A stretch of DNA of 64,000 nucleotides from Osedax symbiont Rs1 (GTDB lineage: Bacteria > Pseudomonadota > Gammaproteobacteria > Pseudomonadales > Balneatricaceae), in NCBI GenBank assembly GCA_000416275.1, contig ASZJ01000124.1:1222-65221 (forward strand). Direction: 5' to 3'. The position numbers and the translations under genes were made by a program. Below, piece by piece: positions 26,072 through 36,868 of the stretch (position 1 is its first letter; every line of letters begins with the position of its first letter). The notes under the pieces were generated by a model. The model worked only from the letters and a program-made list of their open reading frames with translations. It was not told the origin of the DNA and made no database searches.

Positions 26072-27223
26072 ATGAACAACATCTTACTTGCGATTACCGG
26101 CGCTAGCCCACAAGTGGTGACCGAGACCTTGTTTGCACTGCACGTTGAAGGCAAAGCATTTCCCGATGTGTTGTATGTAATAACCACGTTAGGCTTTAAA
26201 AAAATGCTGATGCAAGGCTTGTTCGAGGATGGACATCTAGCCGCTCTGCAAGATGAGTATCAAATGCCAGTCCTGAAATTTGATGAATCTCATATCTGGT
26301 TAATAGAAGACGAGAATGGTCAGCCGATCGATGACGCCAAGAGTATTGCCGATCAAACCTACATGGCCGATTTCATTACCCGCAAAGTCTTTGAGCTAAC
26401 CGAGCAAGCAGATACCACTATTCACGCATCAATTGCTGGTGGACGCAAAACTATGGCCTTTTACTTAGGTTATGCGATGTCATTGCTCGGTCGCCCGCAA
26501 GATACCTTAAGTCATGTATTTGTTAACGATGATTTTGAGTTTGTCAGGGACTTTTATTACCCGACCAAACAAACAAATTGGATTGAAGGTAAAAAGGACT
26601 ATCAGGGGCAAAGTACCCAGATCGACACCAGCACAGCGCAAGTCACACTTGCTGAAATCCCCTTTGTACGAATGCGCCAATCTGTTGATCCGCAACTGAT
26701 AGAAAGTATGCGAACTTATTCCTTTAGTCAGAGCGTTGCCGCCTTAAACAGTATGCACAATGGCGCGTTAACGTTGCAATTATCGATTAAAGGAAAATCC
26801 CTCTCGATAGCCGGTGTCGATATCAAACTAACAGGTAAAGAGTTCGCCTTTTATCACTGGCTGTTGTCATTGAGTCAAGGTAGCGAGAACGGCTTAATTG
26901 TCGACCGCTACTTTGAGGAGAAGAGCGAGTATTCAGTGCAGTTTTTGCAATTCTTCGCGCAAGTAAGCACTGATACCCGTGTTTTTGAAGGCAGCTTTAA
27001 TATCACCCCAGAAGATTTTAAAGCTGAGAACTACAGCAATTTAAAATCTATGGAGCGCAGTTTTGTGCAACAGTGTTGTTCTGCCATCAATAATAAGTTG
27101 TCTAAAGCATTACCGAAAAATATCAGTCAGAAAATAGCGGTTAACTCTACAGCCGTTGCTAGCAACCAACATTATAAAATTACGGCAATAGCGCAGGGCG
27201 TGAGCGTGAAAGCCGTGACATGA
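26072..27223 (+). CDS. CARF-domain protein of the CRISPR NE0113/ring-nuclease family
   Basis: A 383-residue protein whose first 150 residues match the Cas_NE0113 CARF domain: NNILLAITGASPQVVTETLFAL at the start (glycine-rich loop and Ser), VLYVITTLGF, and HASIAGGRKTMAFYLGYAM with the basic GGRKTM at 123-128 that in CARF proteins contacts cyclic oligoadenylate. Ring nucleases of this kind cleave cyclic oligoadenylates made by type III CRISPR systems. Residues about 235-285 (VDIKLTGKEFAFYHWLL) look like a winged helix, and the rest is unassigned. No cas10, other cas gene or CRISPR array is in the window. It heads a + strand run into hsdR, 91 bases on. A signal-sensing role is inferred; the ligand is unknown. 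Confidence 0.8.
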   Translation: MNNILLAITGASPQVVTETLFALHVEGKAFPDVLYVITTLGFKKMLMQGLFEDGHLAALQDEYQMPVLKFDESHIWLIEDENGQPIDDAKSIADQTYMADFITRKVFELTEQADTTIHASIAGGRKTMAFYLGYAMSLLGRPQDTLSHVFVNDDFEFVRDFYYPTKQTNWIEGKKDYQGQSTQIDTSTAQVTLAEIPFVRMRQSVDPQLIESMRTYSFSQSVAALNSMHNGALTLQLSIKGKSLSIAGVDIKLTGKEFAFYHWLLSLSQGSENGLIVDRYFEEKSEYSVQFLQFFAQVSTDTRVFEGSFNITPEDFKAENYSNLKSMERSFVQQCCSAINNKLSKALPKNISQKIAVNSTAVASNQHYKITAIAQGVSVKAVT

Positions 27224-27314
27224 TGATCGCAAGCTTGTGAAATTTAATCACAGCCACACATAGTTACAATGGTTACCAATCCATTATCAGGATAGTTTTA
27301 ACAAGGGAATATAA

Positions 27315-30300
27315 ATGCAGCAATCTATTAGCTTTGAATTTCTTCGACCACATTGGCCAGAACTTGCCAGTCTAGCCGCATATGCTGAGGAATACGCTTA
27401 CAGTGATCCACAGAGCGCATTGGTTAAATTGCGCTGCTTTGCTGAAAAGCTGGTCGGAGTTGTGTATTACAGTTACCAGATTGCCGCTTATCCCAATGAA
27501 AACTTTGCTGAACGCCTACAAAACCACAATTTTACTAGCATGGTCGATAAAGGCATTATCGATAAATTGCATGCAATCCGCAAAGTGGGTAATCGTGCCG
27601 CTCATGAAGGTAAATACGATAATAAAGATCCACTGTGGTTGCTTAAAGAAGCGCACTTGCTGGGCAGCTGGTTATTACTCATTACCCAAAAAGGTGATAA
27701 ATCAGATCTCACGACTTTTGCTGCACCGCAACAATTAAAGCAACCTAGTCAGGCAGAGCTGGCTAAACATCAGGCACGATTAGAACAGGCGCTAGCCGAG
27801 TTAGAAGACGCAAAGCAGGCCGAGTTAAAAGCACAGCGCGAAAACGCCGAACTCAAACAGCAATTGACAGAAGAAGAACAGAAAAGCCAACAGAGCCAGC
27901 GCACCCAGTTGCTTGAGGCGGGCGTTAGCGCCCGTAACGCACTGGATTACAACGAAGATGAAACGCGTCGCCGTTTAATAGACATAGAGCTTCGCGCTGC
28001 AGGTTGGGATATTGATATCCTCGGCAATGGTAATACCGAACAAGTAAGCCGTGAGTATCAGGTTAGTGATCAGCCAACACCCACCGGCATCGGTTATTGT
28101 GATTATGTGCTCTGGGGTGATAACGGTAAACCACTGGCGGTGATAGAAGCCAAGCGCAGCCGTGAGAACGCACAAAAAGGCCAGCAGCAAGCCAAGCTAT
28201 ATGCCGATGCTTTAGAGAAAGAATTTTCCCAGCGGCCGATTATATTTTATACCAATGGCCGAGATATAAGCTTGTGGAATGACGCGGCAGGTGAACCACC
28301 ACGCAAACTCTATGGCTATTACGCTAAAAGCAGCCTCGAATATCTACTGCGTCAGCGTAGCCACCGGCAAAATTTGTTAAAAACTGCCATCGATATTGAT
28401 ATCGCCGGGCGTGATTATCAGATAGAAACCATCACCCGCGTCTGTGAGCGCTACACGGCTAACCATCGTAAAGCATTAGTCGTACAAGCTACAGGCACCG
28501 GAAAAACCCGAGTTGCAATTGCCATTTCCAAGCGTTTATTAGAGGCAGGCTGGGCTAAGCGCGTGCTGTTTTTGTGTGATCGCAGAGAGCTACGTAAACA
28601 AGCGTCGAAAGCCTACAACGAGTTTTTAAAAGAGCCTTTATACGTGGTCGGCAAAAGTAAAAAATCCGACATGAAAAATGCCCGTATATGCGTCGCGACT
28701 TATCCCGGCATGCTGCAGATAATGGAACAGTTCGATGTCGGTTATTTTGATCTGATAATCGCCGATGAATCCCATCGCTCTATCTACAATGTCTACGGGG
28801 ATATTTTTAGCTACTTTGATACCTACCAATTGGGTTTGACGGCCACGCCGGTCGAAATGATCAGCCGTTCAACCAGCCAGCTATTTGGTTGTGAGTATAA
28901 AAGTCCCACTGCCAACTACCCGCTAGAGCAAGCAGTCGCTGAAAAAAACTTAGTGCCCTTTAAAGTGATTACCCATACCACAGAGTTTCTGCGTGAAGGT
29001 ATTAAAGGCAAGAGTTTATCCGATGAGCAAATCGCCCAGCTAGAAGAGCAGGGCATAGATCCAAACACCCTAGATTTCGACAGCAAAGTGGTCGATAAAG
29101 CAGTATTCAACAAAGATACCAACCGCGTGATATTACGCAACCTCATGGAAAACGGCCTCTGTTTAGCCGATGGCCAAACGTTGGGTAAATCCATGGTCTT
29201 TGCCCGCAACATTAAACATGCTGAACTACTCGCCGAGTTGTTTAATGAAATGTATCCTGATTATGCTAAAGGAAATTCCGGTAATTTCTGCCGAGTCATT
29301 CACAGCCAATATGACCGCGCCGAAGAGTTAATCGACAACTTCAAACTCAACGATGGCAGCTCCAACCAAGTTACTATCGCCATATCTGTCGACATGTTAG
29401 ATACCGGCATCGATGTGCCAGAAGTACTTAACTTAGTATTTGCTAAACCCGTAAAGTCCAAAGTGAAATTTTGGCAAATGGTCGGTCGTGGCACTCGCCT
29501 GTGCGAGGGGCTGTTTGGGGTTGATGCACAAGGTAACAGTCGTGATAAAGAAAAATTTATTATCTTTGATCACTGGGGCAACTTTGAGTATTTTGAGTTA
29601 GAGCACGATGAAGCCGAACCAAGCCTGACTAAACCACTGGCACAAAAACTCTTTGAGGCCAAAGTTAACTATGCCGAACAAGCACTTAAGCAGGGCGCAG
29701 TAACAGAATTTGAGCAGATGGTTGGTCTAATAAAACAAGATATCGATAGCCTCAATGATAATACCATTGCAATTCGCGATAATTGGCGCATTAAAGAGCA
29801 GCTATCTAATCATGCGTTGTTAATGAGATTTTCGCCGGCCACACGCCTAGCCCTAGTAGAACAAATGGCCCCACTGATGAAATGGCGTAATATACAAGGT
29901 CAAGCCGAGGCTCTAAAATTTGATATTGATATGCTCAATGCCCAATACGCCAAATTGCTTGACCAAAATCAGGCACAGCCGGATTTAATTAAACAAGCCC
30001 GCGAGCCTATCGAGCTGAAAGTAGCCAGCCTCTCTATGCACCTTAACCAAGTGCGAAGCAAGGCCAGTAGCGTCCAGCAATTACAACAAGATGACTTTTG
30101 GCAAAACAGCGATTTTACGACACTAGAGCAAGCTCGCACCGCCCTACGTGAAGTGATTCACCTGCGTGATAAAAGTGTCAACCCAGAGCCAGCGGATATT
30201 ACACCTATACTGGATATCCGTGAAGACGAAGCGCTGTACAACATAGTGGAGCGCACCACCAATATTCGCACCGTAGATTACGAAATTTATCGCCAGCAAG

Positions 30301-30782
30301 TAGAAGCGACCTTAACCCCGCTGTTTGCCACAAACCCAATCTTGCAAAAAATCCGTGCCGGCGAAAGCATCACTGAACAGGAACTAACTAACCTCAACGC
30401 CATGCTGCACACCCAAAATGCCAATGTCGATCTCCATTTACTGCAAGATTTTTTCCCGGAATCAACCGCCAGTGTCGATCAACTATTGCGCACGCTTATC
30501 GGGCTAGATACACAAGCCATCGAAGCCAAGTTTAATCAGTTTATTCAAACCCACCACATCCACTTAAGCAGCCTACAGCAACGCTTTATCGCGCTGTTAA
30601 AAAAAGAAATCTGCACCACTGGCAGCATGAGTATTGAAAGGCTCTATCAAGCGCCCTTTGACCGGCTTCATCAAGATGGCATAGACGGAATTTTTAAAGA
30701 CCAACAGGCGAGCTTAATCGCAGACTTTATCGCCGGTTTTACGGTACAATCCGGCAGCAACAAATCGCAGCTACAGCTATAA
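27315..30782 (+). CDS. hsdR: Type I restriction enzyme R subunit (HsdR) with DUF4145 N-terminus
   Basis: A 1155-residue motor and nuclease subunit. Residues about 20-130 are a DUF4145-like domain ([26 protein letters not shown]). A charged coiled coil covers about 145-200. The PD-ExK nuclease is near 262-280 ([20 protein letters not shown]). SF2 helicase motifs follow: QATGTGKTR near 393, IADESHRS near 482, GLTATP near 507, then MLDTGIDVP and GRGTRL. It translocates and cuts DNA lacking the host methylation pattern, as a complex with HsdM and HsdS. The stop is 44 bases before hsdM. Confidence 0.93.
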   Translation: MQQSISFEFLRPHWPELASLAAYAEEYAYSDPQSALVKLRCFAEKLVGVVYYSYQIAAYPNENFAERLQNHNFTSMVDKGIIDKLHAIRKVGNRAAHEGKYDNKDPLWLLKEAHLLGSWLLLITQKGDKSDLTTFAAPQQLKQPSQAELAKHQARLEQALAELEDAKQAELKAQRENAELKQQLTEEEQKSQQSQRTQLLEAGVSARNALDYNEDETRRRLIDIELRAAGWDIDILGNGNTEQVSREYQVSDQPTPTGIGYCDYVLWGDNGKPLAVIEAKRSRENAQKGQQQAKLYADALEKEFSQRPIIFYTNGRDISLWNDAAGEPPRKLYGYYAKSSLEYLLRQRSHRQNLLKTAIDIDIAGRDYQIETITRVCERYTANHRKALVVQATGTGKTRVAIAISKRLLEAGWAKRVLFLCDRRELRKQASKAYNEFLKEPLYVVGKSKKSDMKNARICVATYPGMLQIMEQFDVGYFDLIIADESHRSIYNVYGDIFSYFDTYQLGLTATPVEMISRSTSQLFGCEYKSPTANYPLEQAVAEKNLVPFKVITHTTEFLREGIKGKSLSDEQIAQLEEQGIDPNTLDFDSKVVDKAVFNKDTNRVILRNLMENGLCLADGQTLGKSMVFARNIKHAELLAELFNEMYPDYAKGNSGNFCRVIHSQYDRAEELIDNFKLNDGSSNQVTIAISVDMLDTGIDVPEVLNLVFAKPVKSKVKFWQMVGRGTRLCEGLFGVDAQGNSRDKEKFIIFDHWGNFEYFELEHDEAEPSLTKPLAQKLFEAKVNYAEQALKQGAVTEFEQMVGLIKQDIDSLNDNTIAIRDNWRIKEQLSNHALLMRFSPATRLALVEQMAPLMKWRNIQGQAEALKFDIDMLNAQYAKLLDQNQAQPDLIKQAREPIELKVASLSMHLNQVRSKASSVQQLQQDDFWQNSDFTTLEQARTALREVIHLRDKSVNPEPADITPILDIREDEALYNIVERTTNIRTVDYEIYRQQVEATLTPLFATNPILQKIRAGESITEQELTNLNAMLHTQNANVDLHLLQDFFPESTASVDQLLRTLIGLDTQAIEAKFNQFIQTHHIHLSSLQQRFIALLKKEICTTGSMSIERLYQAPFDRLHQDGIDGIFKDQQASLIADFIAGFTVQSGSNKSQLQL

Positions 30783-30826
30783 ATTCAACCGCCCCCAGAT
30801 TTAAAATATAAGAGATAGAAAACATC

Positions 30827-32401
30827 ATGATTACAGGTCCACTAAAAAGTAAAATAGATAAACTCTGGGAAGAATTTTGGACCGGCGGTATCACCAACCC
30901 CTTAACCGTGATCGAGCAAATCACCTTTTTAATGTACGCCCGACTGCTCGACATGAACGAAACCAGCGATGAAAAGCGCACGCTACGTACCCAGCAGCCC
31001 TTTAATCACCGTTTTAACGACGATCAGCAACACTTGCGCTGGCAGAATATCGTACATATCGAAAGCGCCGACAAGCTGATGAAGCTAGTCAGAGATGAGT
31101 TGTTCCCTTACTTTAAACAAAGCGCTGAACACCAAGAGGGCAGCTTATTCGCCGAGTTTATGAAAGATGCCCAGCTCATGGTGCAAAAGCCTTCGCTATT
31201 AGTTAAAGCGATTGAAATGGTCGATGATCTACCGTTAGATAAAACCGATACAAAAGGTGATTTGTACGAGTACCTACTCAGCAAACTGACCACCGCCGGT
31301 ATTAACGGCCAGTTTCGCACCCCGCGCCACATCATTCGCAGTATGATCGAAATATTAGACCCAGTCGCGACAGATCGAATATGTGATCCCGCTTGCGGCA
31401 CCGCCGGATTTTTAACCAGCAGCTATGAATTCATGTTGGAAAAATACTCCTCCGCAGAAGGGGTCCATCGCGAGCCACAGCTCGATGAAAACGGCCAGCC
31501 GCTTATCGATAGTGAAGGCAATGCCCAACATACCGTGCTCTATACCGGCAATTTATTAGGCGAACACCGCGACCACATCAATACCGACATGTTCCACGGC
31601 TTTGACTTTGACGCCACCATGTTGCGCATCGCCGCCATGAACTTAGTGATGCACGGCGTCAAACAGCCCGATATTCACTATCAAGATACCTTAAGCCAAC
31701 GTTTTACCGATAACTACGCCCGCGAGGCCAGTGAAGGTTTTGATATTATCCTCGCCAACCCACCGTTTAAAGGTAGTTTGGATGAGGAGGATGTCTCCCC
31801 AGATTTATTGCGCTCAGTCAAAACCAAGAAAACCGAACTGCTATTTGTTGCACTGATCTTACGCATGTTAAAAGTAGGCGGTCGCGCTGCGGTGATCGTT
31901 CCCGATGGGGTGCTGTTTGGCTCATCTAAAGCTCACCAACAGTTACGCACATTACTGGTAAAAAACAACCAGCTCGAAGCGGTGATTTCGCTCCCAAGTG
32001 GCGTGTTTAAACCTTATGCAGGTGTATCAACCGCCGTGTTGATTTTCACCAAAGGTGGCAGCACTGATCATGTTTGGTTTTATGATGTACAAGCCGATGG
32101 TTTCACGTTAGATGATAAACGTACACCGACTAAAGATAACGACTTACCAGGTTTAGTAACTGAGTTTGCCGCTCGTGATAAAACAGCGGCTGCAAGTGAA
32201 GAGAACGATAAAACCCAAAAGGCGTTCTGGGTGAGTAAAGCTGAAATTTCTGGTAATAAATACGATCTTTCGATTAATCGCTACAAAGAAGTAGTTTATG
32301 AGGAGGAGGTTTATGATCCGCCGAAAGAGATATTGGGTAAGCTGGTGGCGTTAGAGAATGAGATTCTGGATGACTTAAAGGCGTTGGAGGGGATGCTGTG
32401 A
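30827..32401 (+). CDS. hsdM: Type I restriction-modification DNA methyltransferase (HsdM)
   Basis: A 524-residue N6-adenine methyltransferase. The SAM-binding motif [10 protein letters not shown] is at about 187-196 and the catalytic NPPF at 311-314. The N-terminal helical domain ([24 protein letters not shown]) matches HsdM. It methylates one adenine in each half of the bipartite target chosen by HsdS. Its TGA overlaps the GTG start of hsdS (GTGA), so the two are translationally coupled. Confidence 0.94.
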   Translation: MITGPLKSKIDKLWEEFWTGGITNPLTVIEQITFLMYARLLDMNETSDEKRTLRTQQPFNHRFNDDQQHLRWQNIVHIESADKLMKLVRDELFPYFKQSAEHQEGSLFAEFMKDAQLMVQKPSLLVKAIEMVDDLPLDKTDTKGDLYEYLLSKLTTAGINGQFRTPRHIIRSMIEILDPVATDRICDPACGTAGFLTSSYEFMLEKYSSAEGVHREPQLDENGQPLIDSEGNAQHTVLYTGNLLGEHRDHINTDMFHGFDFDATMLRIAAMNLVMHGVKQPDIHYQDTLSQRFTDNYAREASEGFDIILANPPFKGSLDEEDVSPDLLRSVKTKKTELLFVALILRMLKVGGRAAVIVPDGVLFGSSKAHQQLRTLLVKNNQLEAVISLPSGVFKPYAGVSTAVLIFTKGGSTDHVWFYDVQADGFTLDDKRTPTKDNDLPGLVTEFAARDKTAAASEENDKTQKAFWVSKAEISGNKYDLSINRYKEVVYEEEVYDPPKEILGKLVALENEILDDLKALEGML

Positions 32402-33576
32402 GTTGGCCGGTTGTAAAACTTACGGACTTGGCAACAATAAATCCAAGATGCCCAAAAGATATTGATGAAACGCAAAAAGTATCATTCGTTGCTATGGCCT
32501 CGGCTTCTGAAGAGGGATTTTTAATCTCCGAAGAAACTAAAGTACTTTTGGATACAAAGAAAGGCTTTACTTATTTTGAGCGGGGTGATGTTTTATTAGC
32601 GAAAATTACTCCCTGTTTTGAAAATGGAAAATGTCTTAGGCCTAATCAGATTAGTCATGAGGTTGGCTTTGGATCGACAGAATTTCATGTACTCAGGGCT
32701 GATCCTCAAAAAGTCGATAGTACTTATCTTTTCTATATGATTTGGAGTGATCGTTTTCGTTGGCTAGGGGAAGCATCAATGTATGGTGCAGCAGGTCAAA
32801 GACGAATCGGTACGGATTATCTTAAGGGTTTTGCAATTCCACTCCCACCCCTAGCCGAACAAAAACGCATTGCCGCGATTTTAGATAAAGCCGATGCTAT
32901 CCGCCGTAAACGCCAACAAGCCATGCAACTCGCCGATGATTTCTTGCGCAGCGTCTTTTTAGAACTATTTGGTGATCCGGTGACGAATCCGAAGGGTTGG
33001 GAGGTGGTTGATATAGGTGCAGTTTGTACCGATATTGTGGATTGTATTAACAAAACAGCGAAGACCGTCGATTACCAAACTCCCTACAAAATGATTAGAA
33101 CTACTAATGTCCGAAATTACCGACTCAACCTTTCTAGTGTTCGCTATGCTGAAAAGGAGGTATATGACAAGTGGGTGCGTAGGTTGTTACCTGAAAAAGG
33201 CGATATAATTTTTACACGAGAGGCACCTGCCGGTGAAGCAGGTATTGTTGAAACCGATGATCTCGTTTTTTTGGGGCAAAGGACAATGCAGTTTAGGCCT
33301 GATGTTAGACAAATAAACTCTACATTTTTGTTATTTGAAATAATGGGGGGCGGAATAAAGAGGCAGATAGATAAAATGAGCAGCGGCTCAACAGTGAAAC
33401 ACTTATCTGTACCTGAATGTAAAAAATTTCAAATTAGAATTCCAGATTTAGAATTACAAGAAAAGTTTGAAAAAATAAGGGATAACGTTGTTGCGCTACA
33501 CAATATTAACTCGGCTACAGCAGAGTTACCCTTATTTGACTCCCTCAGTCAACAAGCCTTCCAAGGTGAACTATAG
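32398..33576 (+). CDS. hsdS: Type I restriction-modification specificity subunit (HsdS)
   Basis: A 392-residue subunit with the usual two target-recognition domains. The first (about 1-150) and second (about 205-360) are separated by the conserved helical spacer [20 protein letters not shown], and a second spacer-like segment ends the protein ([11 protein letters not shown]). The recognition domains are visibly more AT-rich than the spacer, as usual for exchanged specificity segments. GTG start overlapping hsdM. The DNA target cannot be read from the sequence. Confidence 0.92.
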   Translation: MSWPVVKLTDLATINPRCPKDIDETQKVSFVAMASASEEGFLISEETKVLLDTKKGFTYFERGDVLLAKITPCFENGKCLRPNQISHEVGFGSTEFHVLRADPQKVDSTYLFYMIWSDRFRWLGEASMYGAAGQRRIGTDYLKGFAIPLPPLAEQKRIAAILDKADAIRRKRQQAMQLADDFLRSVFLELFGDPVTNPKGWEVVDIGAVCTDIVDCINKTAKTVDYQTPYKMIRTTNVRNYRLNLSSVRYAEKEVYDKWVRRLLPEKGDIIFTREAPAGEAGIVETDDLVFLGQRTMQFRPDVRQINSTFLLFEIMGGGIKRQIDKMSSGSTVKHLSVPECKKFQIRIPDLELQEKFEKIRDNVVALHNINSATAELPLFDSLSQQAFQGEL

Positions 33577-33578
33577 CT

Positions 33579-34706
33579 ATGTCTGATAAATTCAATCTTC
33601 ATGATGTTTACGAGCAGAACCTAAATTTCTTGTTTGGCGCTGGTGCTTCATATGGTTTTTTGCCTACTTTAGCGTTAAATATAAAAGATGAAAATGGTCA
33701 ATCATTTACCTTAGAGTCACTCGCTCATAAAATTGAAGAAGATGGAGATGAAAAATTAAGAACTTTGCTTTTTATGTATTATTACAAGGAGTGTATTTAC
33801 GATGGGCTGCCTCGTTTACCTAAAGTCCCTTTCTCTGCACAGCGACAGGCTGTATTGAATGAATACAAAACATTTCTATAGACCCTTGTAATAGCTCTAG
33901 AAAAACAAAATGACAAAAGCAAGAAAAGTAATATCTATACCACAAACTACGATAGCTGTTTTGAGCTAGCTGCGGATGAGCTTTTAACGGAAAAAGCGTA
34001 TAGCTTTACTGCAAATGATGGCAGTGAAGGCTTTCAAAGCCGAAAATTTCATACCAAAAATTATAATAATCGTGTGGTGCAGAAAGGTATTTTTGATAAG
34101 CATGATAGATATCTACCTCAGCTGAATATTCTCCACCCACATGGCTCGGTATATTGGACTAGAAATGATGATGAAATCACTCTGAATTATCATCAGAGTA
34201 GTTATGATATTACTTTTAATGCAACTCAAGAAAAAATGATTAGTACATTAAAAACTGTGCTTGAAAATGATGATAGTAAGTATATTGATCTAAAAGAGCT
34301 TAATTGCACTGGCAATGGGGGGCTGCTGGACTCTGAAGATTTTTGGTCGAAATATAATGCAATTCCTATCGTTAATCCTACCAAATGGAAATTCCACGAA
34401 ACAGTTTTTGAAGAAGCTTACTACCAAATTCTGCGGCATTTGAGCTTTGAATTAGAGCGTCCGAATTCGGTTCTAATTACTTTCGGCTTCTCATTTGCTG
34501 ATGAGCATATATTACGTTTAGTAGAAAGGTCACTTTCTAACCCTTCATTGACGGTTTATATTTCATGCTTTAATGAGATAGAAAAAACTGCAATGCAAGC
34601 AAAATTCAAAGGTAGGAATAACGTTAAATACATATGTTTGGATGTGAATTTAACTTTTGAGCAATTTAATACAGCAGTGTTTACTTTGAATAAAGGTACT
34701 GAATAG
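33579..34706 (+). pseudogene. SIR2-family NADase of a SIR2-HerA defence pair, interrupted by one amber codon
   Basis: Read through, this is a 375-codon SIR2-like gene in a single frame. NLNFLFGAGASYGF near residue 15 is the NAD-binding start, TTNYD at 121-125 and HPHGS at 186-190 are the next SIR2 hallmarks, and a helical C-terminal part ends at the TAG at 34704. One TAG at codon 101 (33879-33881) splits it; no other stop or frame change occurs. Both halves stay family-like, so the lesion is either recent, a sequencing error, or functional. It starts 2 bases after hsdS and overlaps the HerA GTG by one base. In SIR2-HerA systems the SIR2 part depletes NAD+ on phage infection. As it stands the 100-residue product lacks the catalytic His. 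Confidence 0.8.
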
Positions 34707-36478
34707 TGAGTATTGCTATTGGTGAGGTAATCTCTGTTAAAGGTGTCAATATAGTTGTAGAACTATATGAGGAATCAAATAAAGAGACCTTATTCTATGA
34801 TGGTGAAAAATTTAACGGCGTGTCTATTCAAGAGCACATAATAATCAGGCGCGGGTTTAAGGATATTGTCGCTTTAGTTCAAGGCGAATATTTAGATGAA
34901 TATATTAAATCAGAAGATGGAAATACCCATGTTCGTAAGGTGGAGCTAAGACCGATTGGCTTCTATCATCAGGAAGCGTTTCAAGAAGGCATTAAGCACT
35001 TACCTATGATTAGAGATATTGCTTATTTGATGAGTGAAAGTCAGGTAAGTAAAATTTATGGCGAACCAGATGATAATTTTATAATTGGCAAAATATTAAC
35101 AGAAGATTTACCCATATCGCTACCTTGGGCCAAGTTATTTAATACACATATTGGTGTGTTTGGTAATACAGGCAGTGGTAAATCTAATACACTAACGAAT
35201 CTCTACACTACGCTTTTCAAAAATAAGCGAGATCAATTACATGGTAAAAGCCAATTTGTTGTACTTGATTTTAATGGTGAATACACAGGCGAACAATTAA
35301 TAGCCGATCAAAAATTTAAGAAAGTCTACAGCCTCGATACTAAGACAGGTGAAGGTGATAAGTTCCCACTAAGTAGTGCAGCGTTTTGGGATGTAGAAGT
35401 CTTCAGTATTTTATTTAAAGCGACTGAAAATACTCAGACACCGTTTTTGAAAAGAGTGGTTTCGGGGCGGGAGCGATTTGAATATATTCCAAATAGCCTT
35501 GAAAATTACACCAAAAAAACAATTGAGCGCGCATTAACAAACACTTCACCGAAAAAAGAGTTTGCAGAATTAATTCACGAAATATCAAAAATCACAAAGT
35601 CAGATGAGTTAGTAAATCGTATTAAACGACTTAGTTGGCATGGGCAATTGAGCCATTTCTTATATACCAATGCGCCTGTTCACTTGAATGGGGGTGACAA
35701 TGATCCTGCATATATCGACCATTTTAAGGCTACCGTTGATGCACTAACGCTACCAATATTAAGTCATTTCGATAAACTAAGATTAAGAATAAATGTACAG
35801 TTATTATCAGACTTGATCAGCGGCTATGTACAGTTCGAGCATATCCAGCCCTTGTTAAAACGGGTTGAATCTTCCATCGGTGCTTTAGAGAAGGTATTCG
35901 AAATTGGCGAAAACCCTCCTGAAAAACTGTTAACGGTAGTTTCGCTTAGAAAAACAAATCAAGAAGTTAAAAAAGTTATCCCTCTGTTGTTGGCCAAGTA
36001 TTATTACGGTAAGCATAAAGAATCGGTAATCAACTCTAGTCCACCTGACAAAACCTTCCACCTAATAATTGATGAAGCTCATAACGTTTTATCAATGCAA
36101 TCGAACCGAGAAAGTGAAGTTTGGAAAGACTATCGTTTAGAGCTATTTGAAGAAATTATTAAAGAAGGCAGAAAGTTTGGTTTTTATTTAACTCTCTCTA
36201 GCCAACGTCCTGCGGATATATCAGCAACAATTATGTCGCAAATACATAATTTCTTTATACATCGCTTAGTCAACGATCGTGATTTATTGTTACTAGATAA
36301 TACAATCAGCTCACTAGATGCTTTATCACGATCTATGATTCCAAACTTGGCTAAAGGTTGTGCAATTATTACAGGTACTTCTTTTGATTTGCCAATGGTA
36401 GTTCAATTTAATAAGTTAGAGAAAAAGCATCAGCCGGATAGTGACGATGTTAATCTGAAAGAACTATGGGGTGATTGA
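34706..36478 (+). CDS. herA: HerA-family ATPase of SIR2-HerA anti-phage system
   Basis: A 590-residue hexameric-type AAA-like translocase. An N-terminal HAS barrel (SIAIGEVISVKGVNIVVEL) is followed by Walker A VFGNTGSGKSNTL at 151-163, Walker B HLIIDEAHNVL near 451-461, SSQRPADIS near 500 (sensor) and FIHRLVNDRD (arginine region). GTG start, sharing its G with the last base of the SIR2 TAG stop. HerA partners enhance or gate SIR2 NADase activity in known defence systems. The gene is AT-rich compared with hsdR and hsdM, suggesting the SIR2-HerA pair was acquired separately. Confidence 0.9.
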   Translation: MSIAIGEVISVKGVNIVVELYEESNKETLFYDGEKFNGVSIQEHIIIRRGFKDIVALVQGEYLDEYIKSEDGNTHVRKVELRPIGFYHQEAFQEGIKHLPMIRDIAYLMSESQVSKIYGEPDDNFIIGKILTEDLPISLPWAKLFNTHIGVFGNTGSGKSNTLTNLYTTLFKNKRDQLHGKSQFVVLDFNGEYTGEQLIADQKFKKVYSLDTKTGEGDKFPLSSAAFWDVEVFSILFKATENTQTPFLKRVVSGRERFEYIPNSLENYTKKTIERALTNTSPKKEFAELIHEISKITKSDELVNRIKRLSWHGQLSHFLYTNAPVHLNGGDNDPAYIDHFKATVDALTLPILSHFDKLRLRINVQLLSDLISGYVQFEHIQPLLKRVESSIGALEKVFEIGENPPEKLLTVVSLRKTNQEVKKVIPLLLAKYYYGKHKESVINSSPPDKTFHLIIDEAHNVLSMQSNRESEVWKDYRLELFEEIIKEGRKFGFYLTLSSQRPADISATIMSQIHNFFIHRLVNDRDLLLLDNTISSLDALSRSMIPNLAKGCAIITGTSFDLPMVVQFNKLEKKHQPDSDDVNLKELWGD

Positions 36479-36531
36479 ACGGCGTATATTACCAACAATC
36501 ATTCGCTTGTGTGATGTAAATGTTATTTTAA

Positions 36532-36705
36532 GGCACTGAATTTATACGGGACTGCCATGAAATAATTGATTCCAATGATTGGCAGCTGTTGCAAAACAGG
36601 GAATTTAAAAGAGATGCTGATGATCCCGCTAAGTTTGAGCGTTATCAAGCAGAGGCACTGATTCATAATGCATGCTCTATGAGTGTGCTAATAGGTGTTA
36701 TTTGA
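36532..36705 (+). pseudogene. darT: darT remnant (C-terminal fragment of DNA ADP-ribosyltransferase toxin)
   Basis: A 57-codon open stretch opening GTEFIRDCHEIID without a start codon, and reading DWQLLQNREFKRDADDP then AKFERYQAEALIHN. This matches the C-terminal part of DarT (DUF4433), where W-x-x-L/I followed by DDP and RRQAEFLVH-like residues are typical. Full-length DarT is about 200 residues, so roughly three quarters is gone. The frame ends in TGA directly before a repeat-like segment (36717-36750). The intact antitoxin gene darG follows. The identification rests on pattern memory plus context. Confidence 0.65.
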
Positions 36706-36716
36706 GGAGACCACAG

Positions 36717-36750
36717 CATAACTACTACGCTCGGTAATACGGCGTTAAAA
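36717..36750 (-). repeat. Dispersed repeat, copy A (18-bp core at 36724-36741)
   Basis: On the minus strand it reads AACGCCGTATTACCGAGCG then TAGTAG. The core CGTATTACCGAGCGTAGT recurs with one or two changes at 47686-47703 and 55965-55982. It lies between the darT scrap and darG. Confidence 0.5.
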
Positions 36751-36868
36751 ATCGGCTCAACGTGCTCATTTACACCAGTAAACTCTGCTATTTCGCCGGT
36801 TTTTGCCTTGTCTTACCTGCCAAAACTTAGATTTACAGGTTCATGTCAGACCAGGGTGGTACTTTTAA

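Noticed and set aside
33879..33881. Pyrrolysine or other programmed amber read-through in SIR2
   Set aside because: TAG is used as an ordinary stop nearby (hsdS, the SIR2 end), the MttB homolog has no amber, and no pyl genes are in the window. A nonsense mutation is simpler, though read-through is not excluded.
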